Source: Rhizobium mongolense USDA 1844 (GTDB taxonomy: Bacteria; Pseudomonadota; Alphaproteobacteria; Rhizobiales; Rhizobiaceae). From it: 54,426 nt of DNA. A program made the position numbers and the translations under genes. The DNA is taken from positions 1-54,426 of the forward strand of contig NZ_ATTQ01000028.1 of NCBI RefSeq assembly GCF_000419765.1, read 5' to 3'. Positions 1 through 7,688 of this stretch are shown piece after piece (the first letter of the stretch is position 1; each line of letters opens with the position of its first letter). The notes under the pieces are model-generated. The model had not been told where the DNA came from, did no database searches, and saw only the letters and a program-made list of their open reading frames with translations.

Positions 1-816
1 TCCCGCTCGTCCTTGCGCCTGCTCGGGACGGTCGGCGAGCCGATCAACCCGGAAGCTTGGGAGTGGTATTACAATGTCGTCGGCGATGGCCGTTGCCCGA
101 TCGTCGATACCTGGTGGCAAACAGAGACCGGCGGCATCCTGATCACGCCGCTGCCTGGTGCGATCGACCTGAAGCCCGGTTCAGCGACCGTCCCGTTCTT
201 CGGTGTGAAGCCGCAGCTGGTCGACAATGAAGGCAAGGTGCTGGAAGGCACTGCCGACGGCAACCTGTGCATTACCGACAGCTGGCCTGGGCAGATGCGC
301 ACGGTCTATGGCGACCATGAGCGCTTCATCCAGACCTACTTTTCCACCTACAAGGGCAAGTATTTTACCGGCGACGGCTGCCGCCGCGATGAAGACGGCT
401 ACTACTGGATCACCGGTCGTGTCGACGATGTGCTGAACGTCTCCGGCCACCGCCTCGGCACGGCCGAGGTGGAGTCGGCGCTCGTCTCGCATAATCTGGT
501 TTCGGAAGCCGCGGTCGTTGGCTACCCGCATTCGATCAAGGGACAGGGCATCTATTGCTATGTCACGCTGATGGCCGGCAACGAAGGATCCGATGAGTTG
601 CGCCAACAGTTGGTGAAGCATGTTCGCACGGAAATCGGCCCGATCGCATCTCCGGACAAGATCCAGTTTGCCCCCGGCTTGCCGAAGACCCGTTCCGGCA
701 AGATCATGCGCCGCATCCTGCGCAAGATTGCCGAAGACGATTTCGGCGCGCTCGGCGATACGTCCACGCTGGCCGATCCGGCAGTCGTCGATGACCTCAT
801 CGCCAATCGAGTGTAG
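1..816 (+). CDS. acsA: Acetyl-CoA synthetase, C-terminal part (5' truncated by window edge)
   Basis: The frame is open from base 1, so this is the last 271 residues of a protein that normally has about 650. It makes acetyl-CoA from acetate, ATP and CoA by way of an acetyl-adenylate. Visible are the end of the adenylation domain (DTWWQTETGG), the hinge and A8-like motif (YFTGDGCRRDEDGYYW, then ITGRVDDVLNVSGHR) and the C-terminal PKTRSGKIMRR motif. The Lys of that motif, 38th residue from the end, is the catalytic residue controlled by reversible acetylation in this family. The stop is TAG. The gene converges on the flavoprotein gene, and I see no clear terminator in the 43 bp between them. The family assignment is very secure; acsA is the usual rhizobial symbol. 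Confidence 0.96.
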   Translation, partial: SRSSLRLLGTVGEPINPEAWEWYYNVVGDGRCPIVDTWWQTETGGILITPLPGAIDLKPGSATVPFFGVKPQLVDNEGKVLEGTADGNLCITDSWPGQMRTVYGDHERFIQTYFSTYKGKYFTGDGCRRDEDGYYWITGRVDDVLNVSGHRLGTAEVESALVSHNLVSEAAVVGYPHSIKGQGIYCYVTLMAGNEGSDELRQQLVKHVRTEIGPIASPDKIQFAPGLPKTRSGKIMRRILRKIAEDDFGALGDTSTLADPAVVDDLIANRV

Positions 817-859
817 ATACTCTCTGTGTTGAACCCCTCTGGCAGCCCGGCATCCGCCC

Positions 860-2107
860 CTACCGCAGAGGGTTTATCGCGGCTATCGCAGGGCGACCAC
901 CAAACTCCAGCCACTTACCGATCCCCACCCCCGCAGCATTCCCCGTCGCCACGCACGCCGTCAGCAAATACCCGCCGGTCGGGGCTTCCCAGTCGAGCAT
1001 TTCTCCGGCGGCGAAAAGGCCGGGAATGGCACTCAGCATGTAGCCATCGTCAAGCGCGCTCCATTCGATGCCGCCGGCGGAGGATATGGCCTCAGTGATG
1101 GGGCGGGGGCGGGTGAGAGGGATCGGCAGGGATTTGACGTGGCTTGCGAGCTTCGATGGGTCCTGAAGGTCGGTTTCCTTTGCGAGTTCGCGCAGCAGGC
1201 CGGTTTTGACGCCGTCGAGGCCGGCGCCTTTGCGCAGGCGGTTGGAGAAGCTGCCTTTCCTGTCCTGCCGGGCGAGGTCCTTTGAAAGGCGCTCAGTGCT
1301 TCGGCCGGGTGCGAGGTCGACAAGCAGGGATGCGGGCTTGCCGGTTTCGAGCGCGTCGCGCAGTGCTGCGGAATGGGCGTAGACAAGGCTGCCCTCGATG
1401 CCGTGGCGGGTGATGACGAATTCGCCGGGGAAAGTGCCGGCGGGCGAGGTGGCGGTGACGGATTTGAGCGGCTCGCCCGCGAAACGGCCGCGAAAGGTCT
1501 CGCTCCAATCGACGTCGAAGCCACAATTGGCGGGGCGGAACGGCGCGATGCTCACCCCCTTTTCGTGGAGCCACGGTACCCAGGCGGCATTCGAGCCGAG
1601 GCGCGGCCAGCTGGCGCCGCCAAGTGCCAGCAAGGCGGCATCCGGGTGGATGACACGGTGGCGTTGCGGTGTTTCGAACGCGTAGCCGCCATCCTCGAAG
1701 CCGGTCCAGCGGTGGCGTGTCAGGATCGAAACGCCGCGGGCTTCCAGACGCGCGATCCAGGCGCGCAACAGCGGCGAGGCCTTCATGACTTTCGGGAAGA
1801 CGCGGCCGGAGGAGCCAGTGAAGGTCTCGGTGCCAAGCCCTTCTGCCCAGGCCCGGACATCGTCGGGCTTGAAGCCGTCCAAGGCGGGGCGCAGCCGGTC
1901 GGACGCTTTGCCGAAGCGGGCAACGAAGCGCTCATAGTCTTCCGAATGGGTGATATTGAGGCCGGACTTTCCGGCGAGCAGGAATTTGCGCGCCACCGTG
2001 GGCATCGCTTCGTAGATGGTGACGGCGTGCCCGGCTGCCGAGAGTACCTCGGCTGCCATCAAACCCGCCGGTCCGCCGCCGATGATCGAGATCTGTTTTT
2101 TCTTCAT
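860..2107 (-). CDS. HI0933-like FAD-dependent flavoprotein (TIGR03862-type)
   Basis: A 415-residue protein starting MKKKQISIIGGGPAG, a dinucleotide-binding GxGxxG fold that takes the ADP part of FAD. GLNITHSEDYERFV and the C-terminal GGIEWSALDDGYML and GLFAAGEMLDWEAPTGGY are typical of the HI0933/BaiN-like flavoprotein family, in which the C-terminal GE.LDW.APTGGY segment contacts flavin. Family members are annotated as NAD(P)/FAD-dependent oxidoreductases; the physiological substrate is unknown for most, and I do not assign one. The ATG at 2107 was chosen because the Rossmann motif starts four residues later; a longer upstream reading is possible but has no domain content. It is divergent from the OsmC-like gene across about 110 bp, which must hold both promoters. 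Confidence 0.88.
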   Translation of the reverse strand: MKKKQISIIGGGPAGLMAAEVLSAAGHAVTIYEAMPTVARKFLLAGKSGLNITHSEDYERFVARFGKASDRLRPALDGFKPDDVRAWAEGLGTETFTGSSGRVFPKVMKASPLLRAWIARLEARGVSILTRHRWTGFEDGGYAFETPQRHRVIHPDAALLALGGASWPRLGSNAAWVPWLHEKGVSIAPFRPANCGFDVDWSETFRGRFAGEPLKSVTATSPAGTFPGEFVITRHGIEGSLVYAHSAALRDALETGKPASLLVDLAPGRSTERLSKDLARQDRKGSFSNRLRKGAGLDGVKTGLLRELAKETDLQDPSKLASHVKSLPIPLTRPRPITEAISSAGGIEWSALDDGYMLSAIPGLFAAGEMLDWEAPTGGYLLTACVATGNAAGVGIGKWLEFGGRPAIAAINPLR

Positions 2108-2217
2108 GGCTCGCCTGATACAGGATTCATATCCGCGCGTCTCCGGATTCGAAAGCGCGAATTGCGGGCGACCGGCAAACCCATTATTTGAGATGTATAT
2201 CAACGGAGTGTCCCGAC

Positions 2218-2643
2218 ATGGCCGACCTCAAGGCAAGACCAAGACCCACAGGCGCCACCGCCGTTCTCGGGCGCACCGGCTTTGCCCATGTCACCTCGGC
2301 GACGAAGGGTGAGCTCGACATCGTCACCAGCCCGTCGCAGCCGGGTTTCAATCCGCTGGACCTGCTTTATTCCTCGCTGTCGGCCTGCCTGGTGCTGAGC
2401 GCGCGCATCGCCGCAAGCCAAATGGGCGTCCTCGACCGGATCACTGAATTGACTGCTGAGGTGACGGGCGAGAAGGCGACGGAAGGACCCTCGCGCGTTG
2501 AGAGGTTCAATATCGTCTTCGCCATCAAGGGCGACATCGACGAGTGGACGCGGCAGAAGATCGCGCATGCGGCGGAGGAAATCTGCACCGTAAGCAATAC
2601 GATCCGCGGCAAACCGGAATTCGCTACCGAAATTGTTGGCTGA
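2218..2643 (+). CDS. OsmC-like family protein
   Basis: A 141-residue protein of the OsmC/Ohr fold. The two expected cysteines are present: one in SSLSACLVLSAR at the start of the central helix and one in AAEEICTVSNTIRG near the C-terminus. In characterised OsmC/Ohr enzymes this pair reduces organic hydroperoxides with a thiol donor. Members of the broader YhfA-like subfamily share the cysteines but have less certain roles, so a peroxidase function is likely but not proven. The ATG at 2218 has a GGAG ribosome site at 2205-2208; an upstream ATG at 2188 lacks a comparable site. It is divergent from the flavoprotein gene and followed 127 bp later by an exporter gene in the same direction. Confidence 0.85.
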   Translation: MADLKARPRPTGATAVLGRTGFAHVTSATKGELDIVTSPSQPGFNPLDLLYSSLSACLVLSARIAASQMGVLDRITELTAEVTGEKATEGPSRVERFNIVFAIKGDIDEWTRQKIAHAAEEICTVSNTIRGKPEFATEIVG

Positions 2644-2770
2644 GGCCGCTGCCTGTCGAATATACTTTTGCCTGCCTTTGTCGTTCCTGCGCTATCGTCG
2701 GTGGCCTTCATCTGGTAATTCGCTGCCGATCGCCGCTTTCACTGCTCGCGGCGCAGAAAGCATCGAGATC

Positions 2771-3667
2771 ATGTCGCAGGCCGCTTCCGCAACCGTCGAA
2801 ACCGTACCCTCCAATCGCCTTGCCCTGGCGGCACTGATCCTTGGCGGGGCGGCGATCGGCGGCTCGCCGATCTTCGTGCGGATGTCGGAAGTCGGACCGA
2901 TGGCGACGGCGTTCTGGCGCGTCGCGCTCGCCCTGATACCGATCTTCATCTTCTCGCTGATTAAGGGCAAGGATGCCGGGCCCAAGCCGGAAAGGCTTTC
3001 GGACTATGCGCTTCTGGTCCTGCCAGGTGTGATCCTCGCCATGGATCTTGCTGCGTGGCACCTCTCGATCACGATGACATCGGTTGCCAATGCGACGCTG
3101 CTGGCAAATCTCGCGCCCGTCTTCGTCACGGTCATCGGCTTCCTGTTCTTCCGAGCGGCGGTGACGCGGCTCTTCGTTCTTGGCCTTGCACTGGCATTGG
3201 CCGGCGTCATCATCCTGAAGGGCGGGCCTTCGGCCTTTGGGAACGGGGATCTGCTGGGCGATGGCATCGCGATCGTCGCGGCGTTGTTCTATGCCGGATA
3301 CATCCTTGCTATCGGCAGGCTCAGAAGCCGGTTCGATACCATCCGCATCATGCTCTGGAGTACGGCGTCTGCCGCGGTTTTCGTATTTCCGCTGGCTTTC
3401 GCCTTCGAGGATCAGATCTGGCCGGCCACGGCCTACGGCTGGGCGATGGTTTTCGGTCTCGCCTTCGTCAGTCATGCAGGCGGGCAAGTGGCGATCGCTT
3501 ATGCGCTCGCCTATCTGCCAGCCGCCTTCTCCTCGCTGACGCTGCTGCTCCAGCCCGTCGTCGCGGCAATTCTCGCCTGGATGCTGCTCAACGAAGCGAT
3601 CGGCCCGATGCAGGCGATCGGCGGGGCAGTCGTGCTCGCCGGGATCATGATCGCCCGGCGAGGCTGA
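2771..3667 (+). CDS. DMT-superfamily (EamA) transporter
   Basis: A 298-residue membrane protein with about ten hydrophobic segments arranged as two EamA repeats (roughly residues 15-145 and 155-295). Motifs typical of the drug/metabolite transporter family are visible, such as GGSPIFVRMSEVGPMATAFWR in the first repeat and the final ...AILAWMLLNEAIGPMQAIGGAVVLAGI helix pair in the second. Family members export amino acids, metabolites or drugs; no substrate can be read from the sequence. The ATG at 2771 was chosen because the residues before it would be an implausible Cys/Arg-rich leader. Its stop lies 5 bp from the stop of the convergent pyruvyltransferase gene. Confidence 0.9.
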   Translation: MSQAASATVETVPSNRLALAALILGGAAIGGSPIFVRMSEVGPMATAFWRVALALIPIFIFSLIKGKDAGPKPERLSDYALLVLPGVILAMDLAAWHLSITMTSVANATLLANLAPVFVTVIGFLFFRAAVTRLFVLGLALALAGVIILKGGPSAFGNGDLLGDGIAIVAALFYAGYILAIGRLRSRFDTIRIMLWSTASAAVFVFPLAFAFEDQIWPATAYGWAMVFGLAFVSHAGGQVAIAYALAYLPAAFSSLTLLLQPVVAAILAWMLLNEAIGPMQAIGGAVVLAGIMIARRG

Positions 3668-3672
3668 CGGGA

Positions 3673-4695
3673 TCAGGCGACTGCAGCAGGCCGCACGCGG
3701 CGGGCGTCGAGGATGGCGAGCGCCTCGTCGACGGTTGCGGCAAGGGCTGCCTTTTCCGTGTTGCAGGTGCCCCAGGCCTCGATGAAGCTGCTCGTCTTGC
3801 CGTAGCTGTTGTCCAGCACGCAGTGATCGGCGCCGATCAATACGCACATGATGTGGCCGTGCATGCGGTCGGTGATGACCTGGCGCGCCGAGCCGAGCAA
3901 GGCCACGCCGCGATCGAAACGCTGCTGTGCGCGCTCGCGATAGGCAAGCTCCGTCATGCGGGCGCGTCCGCCGATTTTCCCGGACATCAGGCCCTTCAGG
4001 ATCGCGGTATGCTTGGTTTGCCGCTGGAAATCGGCGGGCTCGTCCGGCCAGTCGGATTTGACGGTGCCGGGACGTCCCGTGGCAGCGGTGAGATCCTGCG
4101 GAGTTCCGACTTCCTGATCTTCGCGGAGGTTGAGCAGCAACTCGTGCTGCGGCGCCGGGCGCGCGACCGGGCCGATGCAGAAGGCCATGTCCGGGCAAAG
4201 GCGCGTTTCGCACTGGAACCAGCGGCGCGCGAATTCCAGGCTCTTCTTGTCGCGCACCAGGAGCGTGAAGTTGCCGTGCTGCTCGATGGCGCGGGCCGTG
4301 CTGTCGATATTGGCCTGCTCCTTGAAATGGATCGTCTGCGGCATCTGGACGATCGGGCGGCCCTTGAATTTAGCCAGCATGCCTTCACGGAACTGGCGAT
4401 AGCCGGCCCAAATGTCGCCGAAATTGCCGCCGCCGTGCAGGAAAATGCGGCCGTTGCCAATTGTCGCGAGCATCCGCTCTTCATCGTAGGTCGGAATCTC
4501 GGTCACATAGGCCGGTCGCGTCTTGCGGCGGTCGAAATAGGCGAGCTCCCCGAGCCAGATGGCGCTGTCGCCGATGTTGTAGTGGTTGGGGAAATCGAGC
4601 AGCGCGAAGCGCTCCGCCGGATCGACAAGATCGGCGAGGTTGTTTGCGATCAGACCCTGAAGGCGGTTGATGATCGTAATGTTGGTTTCCTGCAT
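3673..4695 (-). CDS. Polysaccharide pyruvyl transferase family protein
   Basis: A 340-residue protein of the family that adds ketal-linked pyruvate from phosphoenolpyruvate to sugars of exopolysaccharide or capsule. It shows the N-terminal NHYNIGDSAIWLGE segment, the glycine loop FLHGGGNFGD, and the C-terminal ITDRMHGHIMCVLIG motif that is diagnostic for the family. Relatives include rhizobial ExoV/PssK/PssM-type enzymes, but I cannot tell which glycan is modified, so no symbol is given. The ATG has an AGGAG ribosome site 5 bp upstream. It is the third and last gene of a minus-strand operon after a glycosyltransferase and a flippase, 32 bp downstream of the flippase stop. The context suggests it finishes a repeat unit of a secreted polysaccharide. 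Confidence 0.88.
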   Translation of the reverse strand: MQETNITIINRLQGLIANNLADLVDPAERFALLDFPNHYNIGDSAIWLGELAYFDRRKTRPAYVTEIPTYDEERMLATIGNGRIFLHGGGNFGDIWAGYRQFREGMLAKFKGRPIVQMPQTIHFKEQANIDSTARAIEQHGNFTLLVRDKKSLEFARRWFQCETRLCPDMAFCIGPVARPAPQHELLLNLREDQEVGTPQDLTAATGRPGTVKSDWPDEPADFQRQTKHTAILKGLMSGKIGGRARMTELAYRERAQQRFDRGVALLGSARQVITDRMHGHIMCVLIGADHCVLDNSYGKTSSFIEAWGTCNTEKAALAATVDEALAILDARRVRPAAVA

Positions 4696-4727
4696 AAAAG
4701 CTCCTGTTTGCTGGCCAGGCGGCGAAG

Positions 4728-6218
4728 CTAGGCCTCAGCCCGTTTGCCGAACGGCAGCAGCGACTTGCCGAGTGCGATATAGGGACGGATGGCCTTTCTG
4801 CCGAAGATCGGCAGAAAGGCCAGATAGATGACGGCACCAAGGCCGATGCTGAGGCCGAGTGACAGCCAGCGGCTTTGAAGATACCCGGCGATGTAGGGAT
4901 GGGCGAACCAGACGCAGAGGGCCATGACGGCGCCGCCGCAGAAGGGAAGGGCGACCGCCTTGAATGTGCCGGCTGCATCGATCCCGGCATATCTGCTCAG
5001 CACATATTGCTGGTAAGGCATCGTCAGCCAGGCCCGCAGCACATAGCCTGCCGCCACCGCGAAAATGCCGTAGGGAACCAGCAGCCAGGTGAGGATCAGC
5101 GTTACCGCAAGCTGGAGCGCGGCCACCGAGAGGATCGATTCCGCGCGGTTAACGGCCGAGAGCGCCGAGGATGCGAAGAAGTTAGTGACGAAAGGCACGG
5201 ACATCAGCACCAGCACGGTGGCGATATCGCCGGCATTGCCCCATTTGTCTCCGAAGAGTAGGGCGATCATGTCATTCGACAGCGCGCCGAAGCCGAAGAG
5301 CAACGGGATCGTGCCGAGTGCTGCGGCACCGACGATCTTGTTGTAGGCGTTGCGGAAGGCGGTGCGATCGTTCTGCAAGCGCGACAGCGTGACCAGCGAA
5401 ACACTGCCGATGGGCGCCAGAACGGCCTGGCCGATCAGTTCGATCAGCCGCCAGGCGATGCGATAACGGCCGACTTCGACGGCGCCGTACCAGCGGGAAA
5501 TGAAGATATCCTGCACGCGGGCAAGCAGCATCCACATGAGTTGCGTCACCACGAGGCTAACGCTGAAAAGGAAGACCGAACGGAATTTTTCGAGATTGAA
5601 GCGCAGGCGCGGCATCCACGGGTAAGACACCCAGCCGAGGACGACGGTGACGGCCGCATTGACGGCAGTCTGCGCCACCAGCGCCCAGATGCCCCAGCCG
5701 AGATAGGCGCAGATGACAGCCGTGGTGCCGGAAAGCAGGCTTGCAGCGATGCTCTGCGCTGCAAGGCTCTTGTGACCGAAGTCGCGCGCAAGCCGCGCAT
5801 TGTGGATGACTGCAAGCGACGAAAGGGGCAGCAGCGGCGCCAGCCACTGCAGGATACCGGCCACCGAAGGATCGCGGACGAATTGGCCGTAAGAGGGAGC
5901 AAAGACGAAGACGAGCAACGCGACGATGGCGCTGAAGGCGACCGTTGCCCAGAAACAGGTATCGGCAAGTTCCTCGTCGAGATCGAGCTGCCGGGTAATC
6001 GCATCACCGAGGCCGGCATAGGCAAGCACACGGCCGATCTCGACGAAAAGGCTGGCGAGCGCGAAGGTTCCGAAATCGGCAGGCCCAAGGATGCGGGCAA
6101 GGATGACGAAGATGACGAAGGTTGCGACGGTGCTCCACGCAACGCGGATCACCGACCAGAGGACGGACAGCGCGGTCTTTTTCTTCAGGTCGGCATGCGC
6201 AACTGCATTATCTGCCAT
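4728..6218 (-). CDS. Polysaccharide flippase (Wzx/ExoT-like, MOP superfamily)
   Basis: A 496-residue inner-membrane protein with 12-14 hydrophobic segments. The N-terminal part (KTALSVLWSVIRVAWSTVATF and ARILGPADFGTFALASLF) carries the ARxLGPxxFG signature of lipopolysaccharide/exopolysaccharide flippases. Such proteins move undecaprenyl-linked repeat units across the inner membrane before polymerisation. The gene lies between a family 2 glycosyltransferase (upstream) and a pyruvyltransferase (downstream) on the same strand, which is coherent for making and exporting a decorated surface polysaccharide. No Wzy polymerase or priming transferase is present nearby, so the pathway must draw on genes elsewhere or act on an existing polymer. 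The ribosome site is weak. Confidence 0.9.
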   Translation of the reverse strand: MADNAVAHADLKKKTALSVLWSVIRVAWSTVATFVIFVILARILGPADFGTFALASLFVEIGRVLAYAGLGDAITRQLDLDEELADTCFWATVAFSAIVALLVFVFAPSYGQFVRDPSVAGILQWLAPLLPLSSLAVIHNARLARDFGHKSLAAQSIAASLLSGTTAVICAYLGWGIWALVAQTAVNAAVTVVLGWVSYPWMPRLRFNLEKFRSVFLFSVSLVVTQLMWMLLARVQDIFISRWYGAVEVGRYRIAWRLIELIGQAVLAPIGSVSLVTLSRLQNDRTAFRNAYNKIVGAAALGTIPLLFGFGALSNDMIALLFGDKWGNAGDIATVLVLMSVPFVTNFFASSALSAVNRAESILSVAALQLAVTLILTWLLVPYGIFAVAAGYVLRAWLTMPYQQYVLSRYAGIDAAGTFKAVALPFCGGAVMALCVWFAHPYIAGYLQSRWLSLGLSIGLGAVIYLAFLPIFGRKAIRPYIALGKSLLPFGKRAEA

Positions 6219-6257
6219 TCAGATTCCAATCGAATGTGGCACTGCCGGCGGTAAGGA

Positions 6258-7190
6258 TCAGCGGCGGATCGCCGTTGGCGCCGCGGTGCGTTTGGCGCTC
6301 CGCCAATAGGCGAGCATGCCGGTGATATTGTCGCGAAGCTGGCGGCGGTAGGTCAGCCCCATTTCCTCGCTCATTTTCCGGCCACCGATCAATTCCTTGA
6401 ACGCCTGGCGGATATCCCAGCGCAGCATGCCGCGCATATTGGAGCGCCTGTCGAACATGTATTTCGCATAGAGCGCGCCGTTACCGAAGGCATAGCCAGC
6501 GTGCAGGTGGTGGATGTCCTCGATCTTGCGGCGGCCATGGAAATGCTTGACGACGAGATCGGGAAAATATTCGACGCGGATGCCGGCGTTGGAAGCGCGG
6601 TGAATGTAATCCGTATCCTCGCCGGAGCGGAACTGCGAGCCGGCGCCGAAGAGCGGATCGAAGAGGCCGATCGTTTCGCAAAGCGCCTTCGGGAAGGCCA
6701 TGTTGCAGCCATGGATGAAGCCGCCCGCGTGAAGCTCGCTGGTCAATACGGCGGGCTCGAGTTCGGTCTTGATGGTGACGGGAAGATCGCGCGCATCGCC
6801 AAGTTCGACGCGTCCTCCGCGCATGACGATTTCCGTATCATCGGCGAAGACCGCCTCGATGGCCGTGAAGTAATCTGGGAACACTTCGCAATCGTCGTCC
6901 GTAAAGGCAAGGATACGGCCGGTGGCGGCGGCAATCCCTGTATTGCGAGCATTGGCAAGGCCGGGTAGCGTTTCGTAGATGAGATTGGTATCGATCGGCG
7001 CCGAGGCCGCCCATTTGCTGAAGACATCCGATGTGTCGTCGCTCGACCCGTTGTCCACGAAGACAAGTTCAAGGCGCAAATGGCTTGCCTGCCGCGCGGC
7101 GGTGGCGATGGCATCCAGGCAGTTCAATAGGCCATAGGCCCGATTTCTCGAAGAGATGATCAGGCTGATGTCAACAGGCCGAGGAGGCAT
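6258..7190 (-). CDS. Family 2 glycosyltransferase
   Basis: A 310-residue soluble GT-A glycosyltransferase. The N-terminus has the nucleotide-sugar fold start (DISLIISSRNRAYGLLNCLD), LVFVDNGSSDDTSDVF, and the metal-binding acidic motif LAFTDDDCEVFPDYF. The acceptor half includes GAGSQFRSGEDTDYIHRA, which holds the ED-type catalytic base region. It presumably adds one sugar to a lipid-linked repeat unit at the cytoplasmic face of the membrane. It is the first gene of the flippase/pyruvyltransferase operon; the ATG at 7190 has a GAAGGGG ribosome site. The nearly 500 bp upstream are strikingly AT-rich compared with the coding DNA. Donor and acceptor cannot be read from the sequence. Confidence 0.92.
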   Translation of the reverse strand: MPPRPVDISLIISSRNRAYGLLNCLDAIATAARQASHLRLELVFVDNGSSDDTSDVFSKWAASAPIDTNLIYETLPGLANARNTGIAAATGRILAFTDDDCEVFPDYFTAIEAVFADDTEIVMRGGRVELGDARDLPVTIKTELEPAVLTSELHAGGFIHGCNMAFPKALCETIGLFDPLFGAGSQFRSGEDTDYIHRASNAGIRVEYFPDLVVKHFHGRRKIEDIHHLHAGYAFGNGALYAKYMFDRRSNMRGMLRWDIRQAFKELIGGRKMSEEMGLTYRRQLRDNITGMLAYWRSAKRTAAPTAIRR

Positions 7191-7688
7191 TCGTTTCCCC
7201 TTCTGTGATCAATGTCCGGGCGAAGATAGGCCGCACATCGAGGTTCGGCAAGGATTTTTTGCAGTGCAGCAAAATAGAACAGATGCTGAAAAAATAGAAG
7301 AAATGAGGTAATTTGTTGACGAAGACCTTTTGTTTGGTGGTGGATAGAAAATCCAATGAAGAAACATGTAATAATAATTTAAATTTATTGTATTTAATGA
7401 CTTAACCTATAGCCATCAGCAAACTTGTCCGTGTTTTGTTGTTTTTGTTTTGTGAATAAATGGTAATATTATCTGATAATAGCTAAAATAATATTTGAGT
7501 TCGAACAGATGGGATGTTTCCGTTTTCATTGAAGCAAATGCAGAGATCAGCGAATTGAGTGATGGCGACAAGAGTTGAGCAGAAATGCCCTACCGACAAA
7601 GATGCCGGTAGGAAACACATCTAGACTAAACTCGCTGGAGGAAGTCCGTTCCAAGAAATCATCACACTTCGGAAGTCTTTCTGGAGTG
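7191..7688. promoter_or_regulatory. AT-rich intergenic region upstream of the polysaccharide operon
   Basis: About 500 bp without a credible gene. The stretch at about 7,250-7,560 is much richer in A and T than the surroundings, with runs such as aataataatttaaatttatt. It must contain the promoter for the minus-strand glycosyltransferase operon. AT-rich leaders of this kind are preferred targets of the rhizobial zinc-finger silencer MucR/Ros, which controls exopolysaccharide genes; that link is inference. The right-hand part, around 7,589-7,612, holds a small hairpin that may end the dioxygenase-hydrolase transcript. Confidence 0.5.
7589..7612 (-). terminator. Possible weak terminator of the dioxygenase-hydrolase gene
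   Basis: Seven-base inverted repeat (cctaccg / cggtagg) with a 10-base loop, about 80 bp beyond the stop of the minus-strand dioxygenase-hydrolase gene. On that strand it is followed by a short T-containing run only, so intrinsic termination is uncertain. Confidence 0.3.

Noticed and set aside
834..872. Inverted repeat ccctctg / cagaggg between acsA and the flavoprotein gene
   Set aside because: Short arms, long loop and no T tract on either strand, so it is not called as a terminator.
1373..2191. Long plus-strand frame opposite the flavoprotein gene
   Set aside because: It mirrors the coding frame of a clear FAD-dependent protein, is Gly/Ala/Arg-rich with no domain, and arises from high third-position GC.
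2708..4213. Minus-strand frame of about 500 residues across the exporter and pyruvyltransferase genes
   Set aside because: Arg/His-rich shadow crossing two real convergent genes, no recognisable motif.
3055..4731. Plus-strand frame of about 560 residues
   Set aside because: Shadow of the exporter and of the pyruvyltransferase on the other strand; both of those have clear family motifs.
7171..7356. 61-residue minus-strand frame in the AT-rich leader
   Set aside because: No ribosome site, low-complexity Phe/Ser/Lys composition expected of AT-rich DNA, and it overlaps the glycosyltransferase start.
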